From NCBI GenBank assembly GCA_965644295.1, contig CBFFRP010000432.1, forward strand, positions 1-64,000: a stretch of DNA of 64,000 bases, given 5' to 3'. The notes beneath the pieces are model-generated. The model was not told the origin of the DNA. It was given only the letters and a program-made list of their open reading frames with translations, and searched no databases. The translations under genes were made by a program, and so were the position numbers. The number at the start of each line of letters is the position of its first letter. The first letter of the stretch is position 1. Shown here piece by piece: positions 10,210-21,030 of this stretch. This stretch comes from Paraphysomonas bandaiensis. Taxonomy: Eukaryota; Chrysophyceae.

Positions 10210-10512
10210 TTTCAGATGATTAAGATCGTTGTAAGAGAAGTTTAAGTTAGTCAAACTAGATAGATTACTTTATTATGATTGTATACACAATTGTGTGTGT
10301 TGTCATGTAACACATGTCAACAACATGATAAATTATTTCGTTCATGTCAACCACTGCTCAACTTCCGTATCTTGAATCGTCATGATATAATACTTCAGTT
10401 TCACAGTTATAGCTATATAGCACCTTTGACTATTGACTACGTATTACTGTTTTTCACATTGTATTTAACGTATTCTACAGTACTATCTTAGAGAACCATA
10501 CGTATTCCAACA
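10193..10512 (-). repeat. 5' LTR of the copia element
   Basis: 320 bp, identical by eye to 5032-5351. It contains the gag start codon at 10209, 17 bases from the LTR end. Flanked outside by ATATA at 10513-10517. Confidence 0.95.
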
Positions 10513-10839
10513 ATATAATTTAAAATTTAAATTATCATGGTTCATGTTTTCTATATTCAATTTTTAGTTTTTCTAACAGCTTGCATGTATGTGCTATTAT
10601 ACCGTAACCACAATGTCGTTCACCTATACTGTCACAGTAATGCTGTAAAAACGAATATTTTACAGAGTATTCTACAACAGTGTATCACAAGCGCTCCGAC
10701 TTAATCACACGCTCAGTACATTAACAGAAAAAGCATTCAAAAGTACCCTTTCCATTGATATGAGAAAAACGGAGTTCAGTCTACATGATCAATCAATAAT
10801 ACACAGAGTACAAAATTTCAACTAATTGTTACAAACATT
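10513..10839. other. Gene-free stretch
   Basis: About 330 AT-rich bases between the copia element and the JMJD7 stop codon. Nothing recognisable apart from the target-site duplication at its left edge. Confidence 0.5.
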
Positions 10840-11879
10840 TTATATTTGTTCACTATTACGACTGTCCTCTTCGCTCTTTAGAGATGCAGACTTGGCAAGC
10901 TGATAGAAGACATACCTAGAAAAAATATTCAATAATATATAACAGACAAAGAAAACTCTCATAAATTCTACCTGAAGTCAAATCGCTGTTCATACCAGTA
11001 ATTCACAGCTACTGTGACCTTCGACTGTGTGACTTGGTGGTACCACATGGCAGGAATGTAGAGGGTCTCCCCCGCTCTAACTCGAACACGGATAGGGTGT
11101 GTGTGTTTCAAAGATGGATGCTCGGTGAGAGCAGAGAGTGAGTCTAAGTCGGCGTCAATCCAAGGTATACGCGACGCAGGACATCCATCAGAGGTGACAC
11201 ATATATCACTGACTTTAGGACGAGCACTGGAATTGTAAGGCAAGGAATAGCGAAGAGTAGGGTATTCACACTCACTAAGGAAAGCGATGTCCGTAGGTGG
11301 TAGTAGAGTGAACACCTTTTCACCACTTACAACCACGTACAAGTTCTCAAAGTGGTCTTTATGTAGACTTGAGGTCGACCTTTCATCCCCAATCCAGAGG
11401 TTCACCGCCTCAGCAGACCGGCAACCAAAGGCATCATCTGCCAGTGAAAGTGACTGCTCTATGTCGTCTAAGAGTTCAGGAAAATGCTTAACCAAATTAT
11501 TATCTTGCTGGGACAAATACGGTACAGCATCATCTGGCTCTCTATTACTAAGCATCTTACAGAAGTCAGATATCGCCATATCCACAGCTGCCGGGTACAC
11601 GAAATGGTCGACTCCATCATGAGAAGTAATTGCATCGCCTTTGCCATTTGGCGTAATGTTGATTTCACTACGCATGTCTCCGCAGCGTGACTCAAAGTAA
11701 CTTAATGACCACTTACTCATTGCCGGCCATTCATCAGCTAGATTATTGATGATTACTGGATGCCAGGCAGAAACACCGTCCCTAAGAAACCGCAACGGGT
11801 CAGCATCCATACGAGGAATATTTTCAGTGACCCAAAAGTCGCCAGAATTCTCACTCAACTCTTTCGTACATGTTGTCAT
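10840..11879 (-). CDS. JMJD7: JMJD7-like JmjC lysyl hydroxylase, 327 aa
   Basis: Two exons, 10972-11879 and 10840-10915, separated by a 56-nt GT-AG intron. The protein is a 2-oxoglutarate/Fe(II)-dependent oxygenase; animal JMJD7 hydroxylates a lysine in the DRG1/DRG2 GTPases. The iron triad is visible as H173-x-D175 (SLHKDHFENLY) and H281 (PAMWYHQV). The N-terminal block PVIINNLADEWPAMSKWS and the C-terminal run AVNYWYEQRFDFRYVFYQL match the JMJD7 family, whose ends are similarly W-Y-x-x-x-F-D-x-x-Y. The small second exon supplies that conserved tail, which supports the intron. The length matches the family (about 316 aa). The start is the first ATG. The neighbouring upstream gene is 680 bp away on the other strand. 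Confidence 0.9.
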
Positions 11880-12446
11880 TTACTCCCAACACTAGTTTTC
11901 CTGTACACAAGCTTATCAGTCTATCGTGATAGTGCTACAATGGGAAGTAGATACATACGATTATGCAATATGTTATAGTTTTTCACCTCCACTGTTATAT
12001 TCTCAGTGTCTTCAGGCTGATGCTATATTCTCAAGGTTTCTTTTATATCGTCGTGTCTTAAGTACTCATCAATAACTGCATAGTAAGCAATCGTCAAGCA
12101 AGATGTATGAGCATGATGGAGAGTTGCATAGAAACGACACGAGAAAATGATTGGCTGAAATACTATTGGGACAAACCGCCGAATATAGCATACTCTACAG
12201 TGGAACATTACGTCAGTAAATCAGATCATTGGAAAAGTACGCATGTGTACGTAATTGTACTGCGTGTCTGGTCATCAATTAAAAATCGGGTTTATTCTAT
12301 AGAAATTATAGATAATTGATACATAAATATCGGAAAATAGGGAGTATTTAGAAGACTGAAGGGAGGTTATTTTAACACATTGGAGCGAAGTGATCGTTCG
12401 TCTTATTCGTGGCACTATTAGCAACATGCATTATCACCATAACAGA
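11880..12446. other. Divergent intergenic region
   Basis: Separates JMJD7 (-) from the gene starting at 12557 (+). AT-rich, with only short unsupported frames. It should contain promoters for both genes, but I recognise no defined element. Confidence 0.45.
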
Positions 12447-12507
12447 GTGTGATCACTATGTTCGCAGTTGTGTGAGGGTGTGATCACTGTGTTCGCAGTT
12501 GTGTGAT
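12447..12507 (+). repeat. 31-bp tandem duplication upstream of a gene
   Basis: Two units (12447-12476 and 12478-12507) share GTGTGATCACT, one variable base pair, then TGTTCGCAGTTGTGTGA. Each contains the palindrome GTGATCAC. The duplication ends 50 bp before the ATG at 12557, so it lies in the promoter or 5' leader and might be a duplicated binding site. Confidence 0.7.
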
Positions 12508-12556
12508 CAATACACATTTCAATGGTATTACTGTGTTCTCGATTGAAGATCCACTG

Positions 12557-13690
12557 ATGAAAGGTACACAAAGGGACAGTGGAGCACAGGGGAGGCACGA
12601 CTATACACTATCATCCAACCAGAGACTCGTTGATGTTATAAAGTATGGAATAACAGTAACTTCCCAAGTATCAGAGTTTGAAAGAAGTTTTATACGTGGA
12701 ACTCGTGTGTTTGCAGCCATCGATAACTCGAAGATATTCGATAGTTGGTTGGCCTCGTTAACATATTCAGACGGTGTTGTTATGAGTATGTGGAAGCCTA
12801 TAACAGGCGAGACAGTTGAATTACACATGACAAGAGTCAGACATGTGGAAGCTATGGACTCTGAAGATGTGCTATTAGTAAATTTATCCAACACACGAAA
12901 CATTAAATTCGAGGCAAGAGATCGAAACTACCGACAGCAGCTACAAAATCTCTTCGATATTTTTTTAAACCCGAGCTCCATTTGTAGCTCATGTAGCATT
13001 AACTGTAATAGAGAGGATCGCTGTGAATCTGACAGTGGATTTATAGTGATTCCAAAGCATTTCAAAACCACACCCTCCCACTTTACCTTCAGTTCACGGT
13101 CTTCGTTGCCAATACAGTCTAAGTCTGTTTCTTTGGCGCCCCTCACTTTAAGGGTTTCTGAAATGAACCCAGTGATAGACAGTAAGGATGAATCCTCTCT
13201 GAGAAGGCGTTTTTTCTCGCCTTCCAGTCTATTGGAGACGTTGAAAAAGAAACTTCATATGTCATGTTACAACTGCCATTCACGTAATTCCTCATTATCA
13301 CCATTACGTGAAGAAGTGTGGAAGTCAATGCTTGAAAATCCCAGTCAAATTAATCGTCCTCCGTCTCCAACAGCTGAATATGACAATGATACGTGCTGCC
13401 AGACATATTTCACACTATCTGACTGTCAAGAACCTTCATGTTGTGACACTGCATCAACTACTGTAGCAACAGATAAACTACAAACTCTAATTTCTCGCAG
13501 CACTATGGTGCACAAGATGGATATGAAAAGTGGTGGCGTTGTCCGAAGGACTAGATCCAACAGTATTGCCTCAGATACGACTAATCCGGATATGATTAGA
13601 GAAATGGAAGTGTCCTCAGATTCCACAAATCCGGATAAGATTAGAGTAGTGGCATTGGACACGCTAACTAGAGTTGAAGATAACGACTGA
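12557..13690 (+). CDS. Unknown single-exon protein, 377 aa
   Basis: I do not recognise it. The frame is open from 12476, but 12557 is the first ATG. The N-terminal 140 residues look folded: alternating strands such as YGITVTSQVSEF, RVFAAIDNSKIF, VVMSMWKPITGETVELHM and VLLVNLSNTRNIKFEA end in a helix RNYRQQLQNLFDIFLN, an order reminiscent of a PH-like domain, though this is only a pattern impression. The remainder is Ser/Thr-rich and probably disordered, with Cys pairs (CSSCSINC, CYNCHS). Near the C terminus a ten-residue unit is repeated: SDTTNPDMIR and SDSTNPDKIR. No intron is evident, although most genes nearby have several. Confidence 0.7.
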   Translation: MKGTQRDSGAQGRHDYTLSSNQRLVDVIKYGITVTSQVSEFERSFIRGTRVFAAIDNSKIFDSWLASLTYSDGVVMSMWKPITGETVELHMTRVRHVEAMDSEDVLLVNLSNTRNIKFEARDRNYRQQLQNLFDIFLNPSSICSSCSINCNREDRCESDSGFIVIPKHFKTTPSHFTFSSRSSLPIQSKSVSLAPLTLRVSEMNPVIDSKDESSLRRRFFSPSSLLETLKKKLHMSCYNCHSRNSSLSPLREEVWKSMLENPSQINRPPSPTAEYDNDTCCQTYFTLSDCQEPSCCDTASTTVATDKLQTLISRSTMVHKMDMKSGGVVRRTRSNSIASDTTNPDMIREMEVSSDSTNPDKIRVVALDTLTRVEDND

Positions 13691-14052
13691 CATGAAATTA
13701 ACGGCAGGACTTCCTCTAGTGACTCAACCTCGTCACTATTGAATTGAATCAGTATCATTTTGTGCTAACTAGCGCGCTCATATTTTCAATTGACTTATAT
13801 TCACAATAATATCACTGATAAGCCCAGTGAGTGACAATGTTTAATATGGTTACACTTTTGAAAAATTTTCTGAATAAAGAGTAGATTACAGAAGTAAGAA
13901 GTGAAAAATTTAGAGTAGTTATTCTTGACATATAAAACGTAATTGCGTGGTCGTCAGAGACGTGGTAATAAAATGAAAAATAGAGCTTCCAGTGGTGTTG
14001 GCTTCGCATGATGTTGTAGCCTGGCTGCAACACTATATGGATTGGTATTATA
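13691..14052. other. Gene-free stretch
   Basis: About 360 AT-rich bases between the unknown gene and the MITE. No coding or RNA signal seen. Confidence 0.5.
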
Positions 14053-14292
14053 TATTAAAAGTCTTTTTATTTAGCAATAGGCGTTAAAAACCTGTACCAA
14101 TGTAGTGGCTAGTTGATGGATTGGTGTTATAGTTAACGGAAGTGGTTGCACCTTGGTGCTAAATTGTAGGATAATAGAATTTGTGCTGATTAGTTATGGG
14201 TAGAGGTCTAACTAGTAGAACTAGCATACCATTAGCCACTATATTGGAACGAGTTCTTAGCGCCTATTGCTAAATAAAACGACTTTCAATAA
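14053..14292 (+). mobile_element. MITE, about 240 bp, 60-bp imperfect terminal inverted repeats
   Basis: The left end AAAAGTCTTTTTATTTAGCA... (from about 14057) and the reverse complement of the right end GAAAGTCGTTTTATTTAGCA... (from about 14290) agree across about 60 bp. Shared blocks are TTTATTTAGCAATAGGCG, then TAA-AA, then CCAAT-TAGTGGCTA. It has no coding capacity. A short GCACC-TTGGTGC stem sits near the middle. Related pieces occur at 1655 and 4735. The exact ends and the target duplication (possibly TA) are not certain. 14293-14634 shows nothing else. Confidence 0.8.
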
Positions 14293-14634
14293 TGGTGTTA
14301 TAGATTCAAAATTTTTGTGCAATAGCATGATTACGCACCGTGACTTCACTTTAAAGTATAAAGGATACGTTCTCTAAGTCAAGGAAAACCTCAAATCAAG
14401 AGCACATCAAACTTTTAGGACATAGTTCTACGTGTTAAGAGTAAACGATATCGTGTAGTACCAGATATCTCTAAAGTGTAATTGCTTTGAGGTAACTATC
14501 TTGTGAGAAATTACTGCTTGTGTAGTTCTGTGTTTCTGAATTACATGCTAGTGGTCCAGGAAAGAGAGGTAAGCATCGTGAATACAGTGACCTCGTTAAT
14601 TAAATAATAAAGATATGCGACGTAAGTACACATT

Positions 14635-15475
14635 TCATAGCTCACTGCGTGGAGATCGTACCAGCCATGTCGTGTTTCCATTGGAGTCAGTGGAGACACT
14701 AATCATGCTGCCACTTGCCGGCCTTGACGACGGGTCTGAAATTTATGATAAATTAATGGCAAAACTAAAGAAGTTTAAAAGTAAACTCACCTGTGATGAA
14801 GTCAACACATTTCTGTGATATCTCTTCAGGCTGCCGGAAATTAGAAATGTTAGCTTTCTATCCTAAATAATTACATGCACTACCCACCTTAGTCCAGGAT
14901 TTGTGGTCCGCATCTGGCATAGCTTTTCTGTTGGACGGTGTGTCGATGACGCTGGGAAGAATAGCAAATGCACTGGCAGACTTGTTCTTAAATATCGGGT
15001 CTTTGACGAGGTTGGCCAGCATGTAGTGAGTGGAAACTTTACTAATGCCATACCCTACCATCCCAGGGCACTCCTGCAGAGCTGCTTCCGCTCCGGTCAG
15101 TACCAACACCCCTTCGTTCGTTAAATGCTTTACAGATAAATTGGATGCAAGTGCGGCGGTCTCTAAATTCATCGCATACATTTTTTGCAACACCGTGAGA
15201 AAATTGTCATCGCCAATGGAGCCTCCCATCCATCCACCAGCGGCACAATATACCCCCGACACTTTATAATCCTTCAAATATGCTTCAAGGTTAGTAGACA
15301 CATTGCCATACTGTGAGGCAAGACACCGATTTCCGTCAACGATCAAATTGTGCCCAGCATCGTCATTTTTCAATATATCGATAGATATCGGCAGAATTGA
15401 TTTACTTTTTAAGTTCTTGATGATTGATTTCCCTAGAGCACCAGCTCCGCCGATAACTATAGCACTTGCTTGCAT
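14635..15475 (-). CDS. QDPR: Dihydropteridine reductase, 242 aa
   Basis: Exons 14888-15475, 14791-14830 and 14635-14735, with 57- and 55-nt introns. The enzyme is a short-chain dehydrogenase that regenerates tetrahydrobiopterin from quinonoid dihydrobiopterin using NADH. The nucleotide-binding turn is GGAGALGKS (9-17), like the GGRGALG of animal enzymes, and the catalytic pair is Y142-x3-K146 (GYGISKVSTHY). CAAGGWMGGS and the ending SNRKAMPDADHKSWTK-PEEI...FIT-x-PSSRPASGSMI match the family closely, including both small 3' exons. Total length equals the usual 240-244 aa. It implies use of tetrahydrobiopterin or a related pterin. Confidence 0.93.
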
Positions 15476-15966
15476 ATTTACTTTTATTTCTTATGGACCT
15501 TAACCTTGTTTACTGTTCTGTTGTTCTACGAATGTTTGATCCTCATGCATACATGCATAGGGCTATCTATGGTACACACAACACCAGAGCAGAACACACG
15601 TACAGCAGGAGTATATCCTGCAGAGTATCTGCTGCAGCCGTAGTGCAAGAAATACGGGCTACATACAACGGCAGGTCAGTCCGGTGCGACGGTAGTTTCA
15701 GCTCAACTTCACCAAATCGAGAAACATCTGCCATATTTCCTGGTTTTCTTCACCAAAGTGGGATTTACAGTGTATAGATTTTCCAGTATTTTCTGTATAT
15801 ATATAAATATGGTGAAATTCAAAATATGTATGGCATTAACTGCTTAATGAACATGCATAGCTGGAAGATTCAGTATATTGTTATCCACTGAACCATTTTC
15901 ATACTTTCCTGCCGGATAGATGACAGTTATCGTGACATTGTAAGCTTATTTTATTATATATTTGAT
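15476..15966. other. Divergent intergenic region
   Basis: About 490 bases between the start codons of QDPR (-) and the EF-hand/PH gene (+). AT-rich, with a partially open frame but no supported gene. It should hold both promoters. Confidence 0.5.
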
Positions 15967-18900
15967 ATGTACATGGACGACTTCTTGTCTTCTAGTTTAA
16001 TTGAGGCGCTGCAGTTGTTTTGGTATGTATTTGTATCGTATATATATATGATTTCTAAGAATTATTTCCACAGCAAGTTGAGGCTGAGAGATGCAACTTC
16101 ACTCCAGTTACTCGATAACGATGAAGTTGAGAAAGTCGTTGAGTGTATCAAAGAAGATGATACTGAATTTATGGATAGCGCTGATCCGAGTGTGATATGG
16201 AGTGCGATCATCAGTGGCTTTTCGGCTGTACCCATTCTAGATATATCAAGTTCCAACTCGACTACTGATGATATTGTCAATGATCTGTCTGAAAATTATA
16301 AGAGAGCATCTGGATCATTGTTATGCACTTCTGAGTTGTTGATTGAGTTCCATCCCCGAAATGCACAGGTTATTGTCCAGTCCCTCTACAAAGCCTTGAT
16401 ATCTCCAGTCCTTTATGGACACTCTAACACCACAACGTTTTTGTTCAATCTTTTGCAGGATTACAAGATGTACTTCCCCTACATGTACACTTTCTGTCGG
16501 CGTATTGGACGTAGTCCGAATATGACACTACAGCAGTGGCGCGAGGCACTGTTTCCAGATATGCCCGAAACGGAGAATAATGTTCAAGCCCTGACGGCGG
16601 ACTGGGACATGTCTGGTCTTGAAGAGGGGGAAGATTCGGATGGTGAGGATCAGGCGTCTCTTAAAGCCACTGCACTTTCAGCAGTATCTCCCAAGCCAAA
16701 GCGCGCCACTCGCATGAGCTCTCTATCACGACGGTCCCCACAGAAGCAGACTATAAAAGACACTCAGGAAGTACGGAGTAGGCACAGAAGCGATTCTGCT
16801 GATGTGCTGATGCAGACTATGTCATCAACGGACGACATGGTGATGGAAATACAAGATATGTCGTTTGGATCCGTGACCTCGGATCAGGGAAGGAGTGTAC
16901 CTTCCCATCGAGGTGCACGAGATGTCGGTAGTCCCATCCATCAGCAATCCAGACATCAATACAGGGAACGAGAGGGATCAAGTAGCACATCCCAGGGCGG
17001 TAACGAGGAGGTTACTTTGGAAGATTTGAGAGCAGCGTTTGAACAGAGTTTAGACGAAGACTCTGATCTGGCAGAGAAAGGGTCAGTTTTGAAATTTATT
17101 CACGCTGACATCAATTCATTATCTTCTGTGTCTGCAGCAAACTAGCTCGTAACTTGCGTTATAATGCCGGTATACCATCCGTTGCTGCTGCGGTTCAACG
17201 TTTTCATGATATCGAGATATCATGGGATGAACTGAAAGATCTTGCGGGGCCGTACATTAAAAGTGCGTATAAGTATGTGTTGTCTAGATGGAGTGTAATG
17301 TGTCAACAACAGAATCTCCTCCGCTGTTGAATGTCCGGGACGATATATCCGACGTTCATGAAGACATTCCTGACATAATTGAATACCATACGGACAAGAA
17401 TGTTAGTCATGAAACGTCGGGCAAGAACTTGTACCGTTCGGAGTGGGCTAACACACGAGTTTATCACAATGTTCAAGTAGAATCTGTGGAGGGCCTTCCT
17501 CAGGAAAGTCTACAATCTTCTAATCTGCCTACAACTGCTATGGACAAACACAGTGATGTGGACCAGCAAACTTCCCCGTATCTATCTATTCCCAAGCAGC
17601 CCCCTCAGCCACAGATGAGTCCCCTTCAGATTGGAGAATATCTGTTTCGCGAAGCCGATAGAAATGCTGACGGTACGATATCTCAATTAGAGCTGATAAA
17701 GTCTCTTCGCAGTCATCCAGATCTTGCAAAGGTAGTGTGAACAATTCTATATTTTTTTGTGCTAACTACCTGATAGCGTTTGAAACTACCAAGTAAAATA
17801 CGACAGGAAGATGGGTCCAGGGACGATTTCGTTGAATGTTTCCACGCAATGGATACTAACGAGTCTGGTGCTATCTGTTTGGACGAGTTTCTGCAATTTT
17901 TACGTGAAAACAGCAGTGAATACTCCAGCCATCGCCCACAGCCTTCAAAGACGGTGGGGTTGCTACCAAGTAGTCGCTGGGAGGACAAGCAGGGCGGTGT
18001 TGCATCTAGGCGGGAAGGCGGTTGGGCAGGAGGGGATGCAGACCGTCCTAACCTCACACGTCTCTCCGCTACATCAGAGGATATCCTCGGTGCCAGTGGG
18101 GGACGCCAGCGAGGCGGTAGTCCTATGAGAGATACAAGGAGCACTGATGCTGATCGGTTAAGTTACGAGTCCGCGGTAGCATCACCAATGGCATCAGCGC
18201 AGAATGGACGGTCCGCCGCTTCATCACCTGTCGCACATCGGGGCGAGCTCTATATCGATACTGGATCAAATCCACCGGGACAGGAGAATTTACTCGCACA
18301 GTCTATGCCAAATATTATGCGCGCTGACCCATCGATAAACTCTCGAAATAACCCTGGAAAAAACTCCGTTCCTTCAGAAGAACGTTATAGACACAGCAGG
18401 TTGCCAGCAAACGCACGGTCTGCAAGTCCAGTGGGATGGGAGGCAAGTCGCCGCCCCCCGCTACACCGCGGAGCATCTGCGGGTGATGAGCATGCTCTAT
18501 TTAAGAAGGGTCAAAATGTACCAGCAGAAGATGTCAAAATCCCATCACCAGACAAGCACCACCCTCCTCCCCCAACTGAACTTGGTGCCGAAATGCATGT
18601 TATCTTGGAGGGCTTTTTAGAGAAAAAGTCTACAGTGACCGGAATGTATCAGAAGGTCTTATTTATTGTTGTCGGCAATGTATGATCATACTGAAGTGTG
18701 TCATAGAGATACTTTGTACTAGCATTCGGAAGTATACTGAGCAATGCGATGCCGTTGTCTCGTGGGCATACCAGTCGCATTGAGTTGAGAATTTTTAAGA
18801 AATATATAGAATCTGCATGGGGTACCGTTCCAATAGGGGTAAGCAGCGCATATCCTATAATTGTGAGGTTTGAACCACTGTATGTACAGCTTACGCGGGT

Positions 18901-19372
18901 GATTGACATCGAATCGATAGAAGAAGTAACTGCACTGCCCAACAAGAAAAAGATAGGTACGTTGGAAATGTGTTGATACATATGCGTTTCACCACATAGC
19001 AAATGTTGCAGATACCATATTCACTATCAGGGAGCGTCTTAAGACGGCCACAAGTGCCTCCAGAGAGCTTCTCAAGAGCAATGACAGGCCCGTTGACCAA
19101 TCTCTGGATGGAAAAGACGAAAATGTGATAAATGTCGAGCGCCAAGATAGTATGGATAGCGCATGTAGTGACCATCAATGGACTGGGAAAAATCGCGTAA
19201 CTACTCTTCGTGCGACTGATCCCGAGGTGAGAGTATTTGTTTTTGGTATCACATTGGAAATGCGATTGACGTTGATTATTATTAGGCAAGATTATTATGG
19301 ATAAATACTCTACGCAAAAGTATGGGTATTGTGAACAGAAGTCGATTATTGCACCAGACCACTGGGAATTAG
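15967..19372 (+). CDS. EF-hand and PH domain protein, 1012 aa
   Basis: Eight exons: 15967-16022, 16074-17081, 17138-17262, 17313-17731, 17777-18655, 18707-18956, 19012-19226, 19286-19372 (introns 45-59 nt; sum 3039 nt). The N-terminal 220 residues are probably helical, then comes an acidic and Ser-rich disordered stretch. Two EF-hands follow: loop 512-523 (DRNADGTISQLE, all canonical ligands) and loop 562-573 (DTNESGAICLDE, with Ala and Cys at ligand positions 7 and 9). After about 240 disordered residues a PH domain starts near 815 (ILEGFLEKKSTVTGMYQK-RYFVLAFG) and ends ARLLWINTLRKSM near 1000. The PH fold contains a long insertion (about residues 845-965), so it is split. Expected role: calcium-responsive membrane-associated signalling; no specific family is recognised. 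Confidence 0.85.
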
Positions 19373-20157
19373 CAGCCTCTATTCATGCTTGATGAGTGGA
19401 TGTTAACACTAGTATATAATGATATTGTCTTTTGTACGTGGTTTATAATGTAATTTATATGCAATTTATATTGGCCGTCGTGAAAGATATTTTCATGTGC
19501 GAAATAATGGTACAGTAGACAGACAGCAGACAGTATCAAATGATGGTAGAGCGTAGAGCTATATTTTTTAACTGGCCTGGTCATCTTTTTAAAATTCTAG
19601 TTTTCTAAACTATGTTCGAAATTGAAGTATATAATCACAAAAATACTGTGAATTTGAATTTAAAGCAATAGAGATCTGAATAGTCACAAAGAGGCTCAAC
19701 CATCTACGAATTTAGAACAGCTGAAACATTTTTATGCAAGAATATATATATTTTTATACATGCACTACGTAGAAATTTATGTGAGTTTTAGGTAATATAC
19801 TTTTGCTTGTAGTTGACACTGTCCGACTTGTGAACTGCTGTAACGGAATACCAAAAAATATTGCAATATCAAATACTTGCTGTGTGTGGACAGTTGTAAA
19901 ATGCATCTACCTTGTAGAGTGTAGAGTACAGCACTTTATCTACATGCCCCATCGTAAAATTTTATAACAGCATCATAATATTAATCGACATTAGTATGAA
20001 ATTATATCAGTGTACCACACATACATAGCTTTAAAATATTCTCCGTTCCAACCACAAAGGCCAAATTCAATGAAGAACGTCATTATAGACAAAAATCTGC
20101 ATCTATATCCATAGCACTCCATACCTATCACCGCATCTGACTAATGATGTACATAGG
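19373..20157. other. Convergent intergenic region
   Basis: About 785 AT-rich bases between the 3' ends of two convergent genes. No feature recognised. Confidence 0.5.
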
Positions 20158-21030
20158 TTACGCCTCATTCAGAAGATTTTCCAACTTATGTAGTGCTTTA
20201 TTCCCTCTGCTATTGTGTGATTGCGGTTGTGATTCATCGGTCGAAGACGAGGATGCGGCTTGCGAGCGGAGGACACGCGTTGGTCTTGGTCCACCTTTCC
20301 ATGAGCTTTCTACGACCTGGACGATTCCCTCCAATGATGAGAGACGACTATCAAAATCTTTGGAGAGATTGCTCATCTGGTTCGCCATCATATCCAACTT
20401 TTCATTAATTTTCATGACTTTCGCATGATATCTCCCATCACCACGCTTGCGACCTTTTCCCTTAGATTCCGCGGCTATACAGGGAACAGTGCTGTAGAGC
20501 AACATCAAAAAGGCATAAAAACATAGGCTCGACGCTACCTGAGCTTTTTGGACCACATATTCTTTGCAGTGTCAATTATCTAGAATCGTAGTAGACATAT
20601 ATCAGATATGGAGTACTAATATACGACGAGTTTACCTTTGTCTTTTCTAACTCAATATCTTTTAGGGTCTTGTTTATTTCAGATTTAATATTATCAATAT
20701 CGTGATCTACGATACACAATCAGATAACAACACGACTTATTCGCGTATATATATATCTAACCATCCGATGTGAATACATATCGTGATGAGGCTGATATCT
20801 TTTTCAGGACACTTGAACGCATCTTCGACAGCCATTTTTCAGTCTAACAAAAAACATTACAAGTGTTAAGTGAGTCACGGATTGACTCTGACCGTTTTTG
20901 TATGTTTTCTAACTGTCTTTAGCTCTGATTGAATTAAACGGTCCATTATAGTGCTCACATACTTGCTGCAATAGAGTTTGGTGGCCTTTGTTCTCTTTGA
21001 ATCACTACGCGGTGTCCGACTCTTTGTCAT
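20158..21030 (-). CDS. Basic coiled-coil protein, 221 aa, unknown
   Basis: Five exons: 20893-21030, 20762-20843, 20636-20706, 20539-20579, 20158-20491 (introns 47-56 nt; sum 666 nt). Family not recognised. The N terminus is very basic (MTKSRTPRSDSKRTKATK). The middle is helical with heptad-like spacing (IDNIKSEINKTLKDIELEKT, and VMKINEKLDMMANQMSNLSK followed by DFDSRLSSLEGIVQVV), separated by a basic patch KGKGRKRGDGR. The C terminus is Ser/Gln-rich and ends in a short helix (ALHKLENLLNEA). A hydrophobic stretch visible if intron 20492-20538 is left unspliced is not part of the protein. Possibly a small cytoskeletal, kinetochore or chromatin-associated coiled-coil subunit; this is a guess from composition only. 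Confidence 0.75.

Larger units (their letters stand above)
5032..10512 (-). mobile_element. Complete Ty1/copia LTR retrotransposon, 5481 bp
   Basis: Two 320-bp long terminal repeats (5032-5351 and 10193-10512) read identically by eye, begin TGTTG and end CAACA, and are flanked by the 5-bp duplication ATATA (5027-5031 and 10513-10517). Between them lie a primer-binding site, one uninterrupted gag-pol frame in copia order (gag, protease, integrase, reverse transcriptase, RNase H), and a purine tract abutting the 3' LTR. Identical LTRs and an intact frame mean insertion was recent relative to mutation rate. The element lies about 330 bp downstream of the JMJD7 gene's 3' end. Confidence 0.95.

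Noticed and set aside
14615-14818. 67-codon plus-strand frame
   Set aside because: It is antisense to exons 2 and 3 of dihydropteridine reductase, which fit that family well.
20492-20556. Apparent signal peptide (SSLCFYAFLMLLYSTVPC) at the start of a minus-strand frame
   Set aside because: It appears only if the 47-nt intron 20492-20538 is read as coding. The spliced model joins the upstream coiled-coil exons in frame and ends with a total divisible by three.
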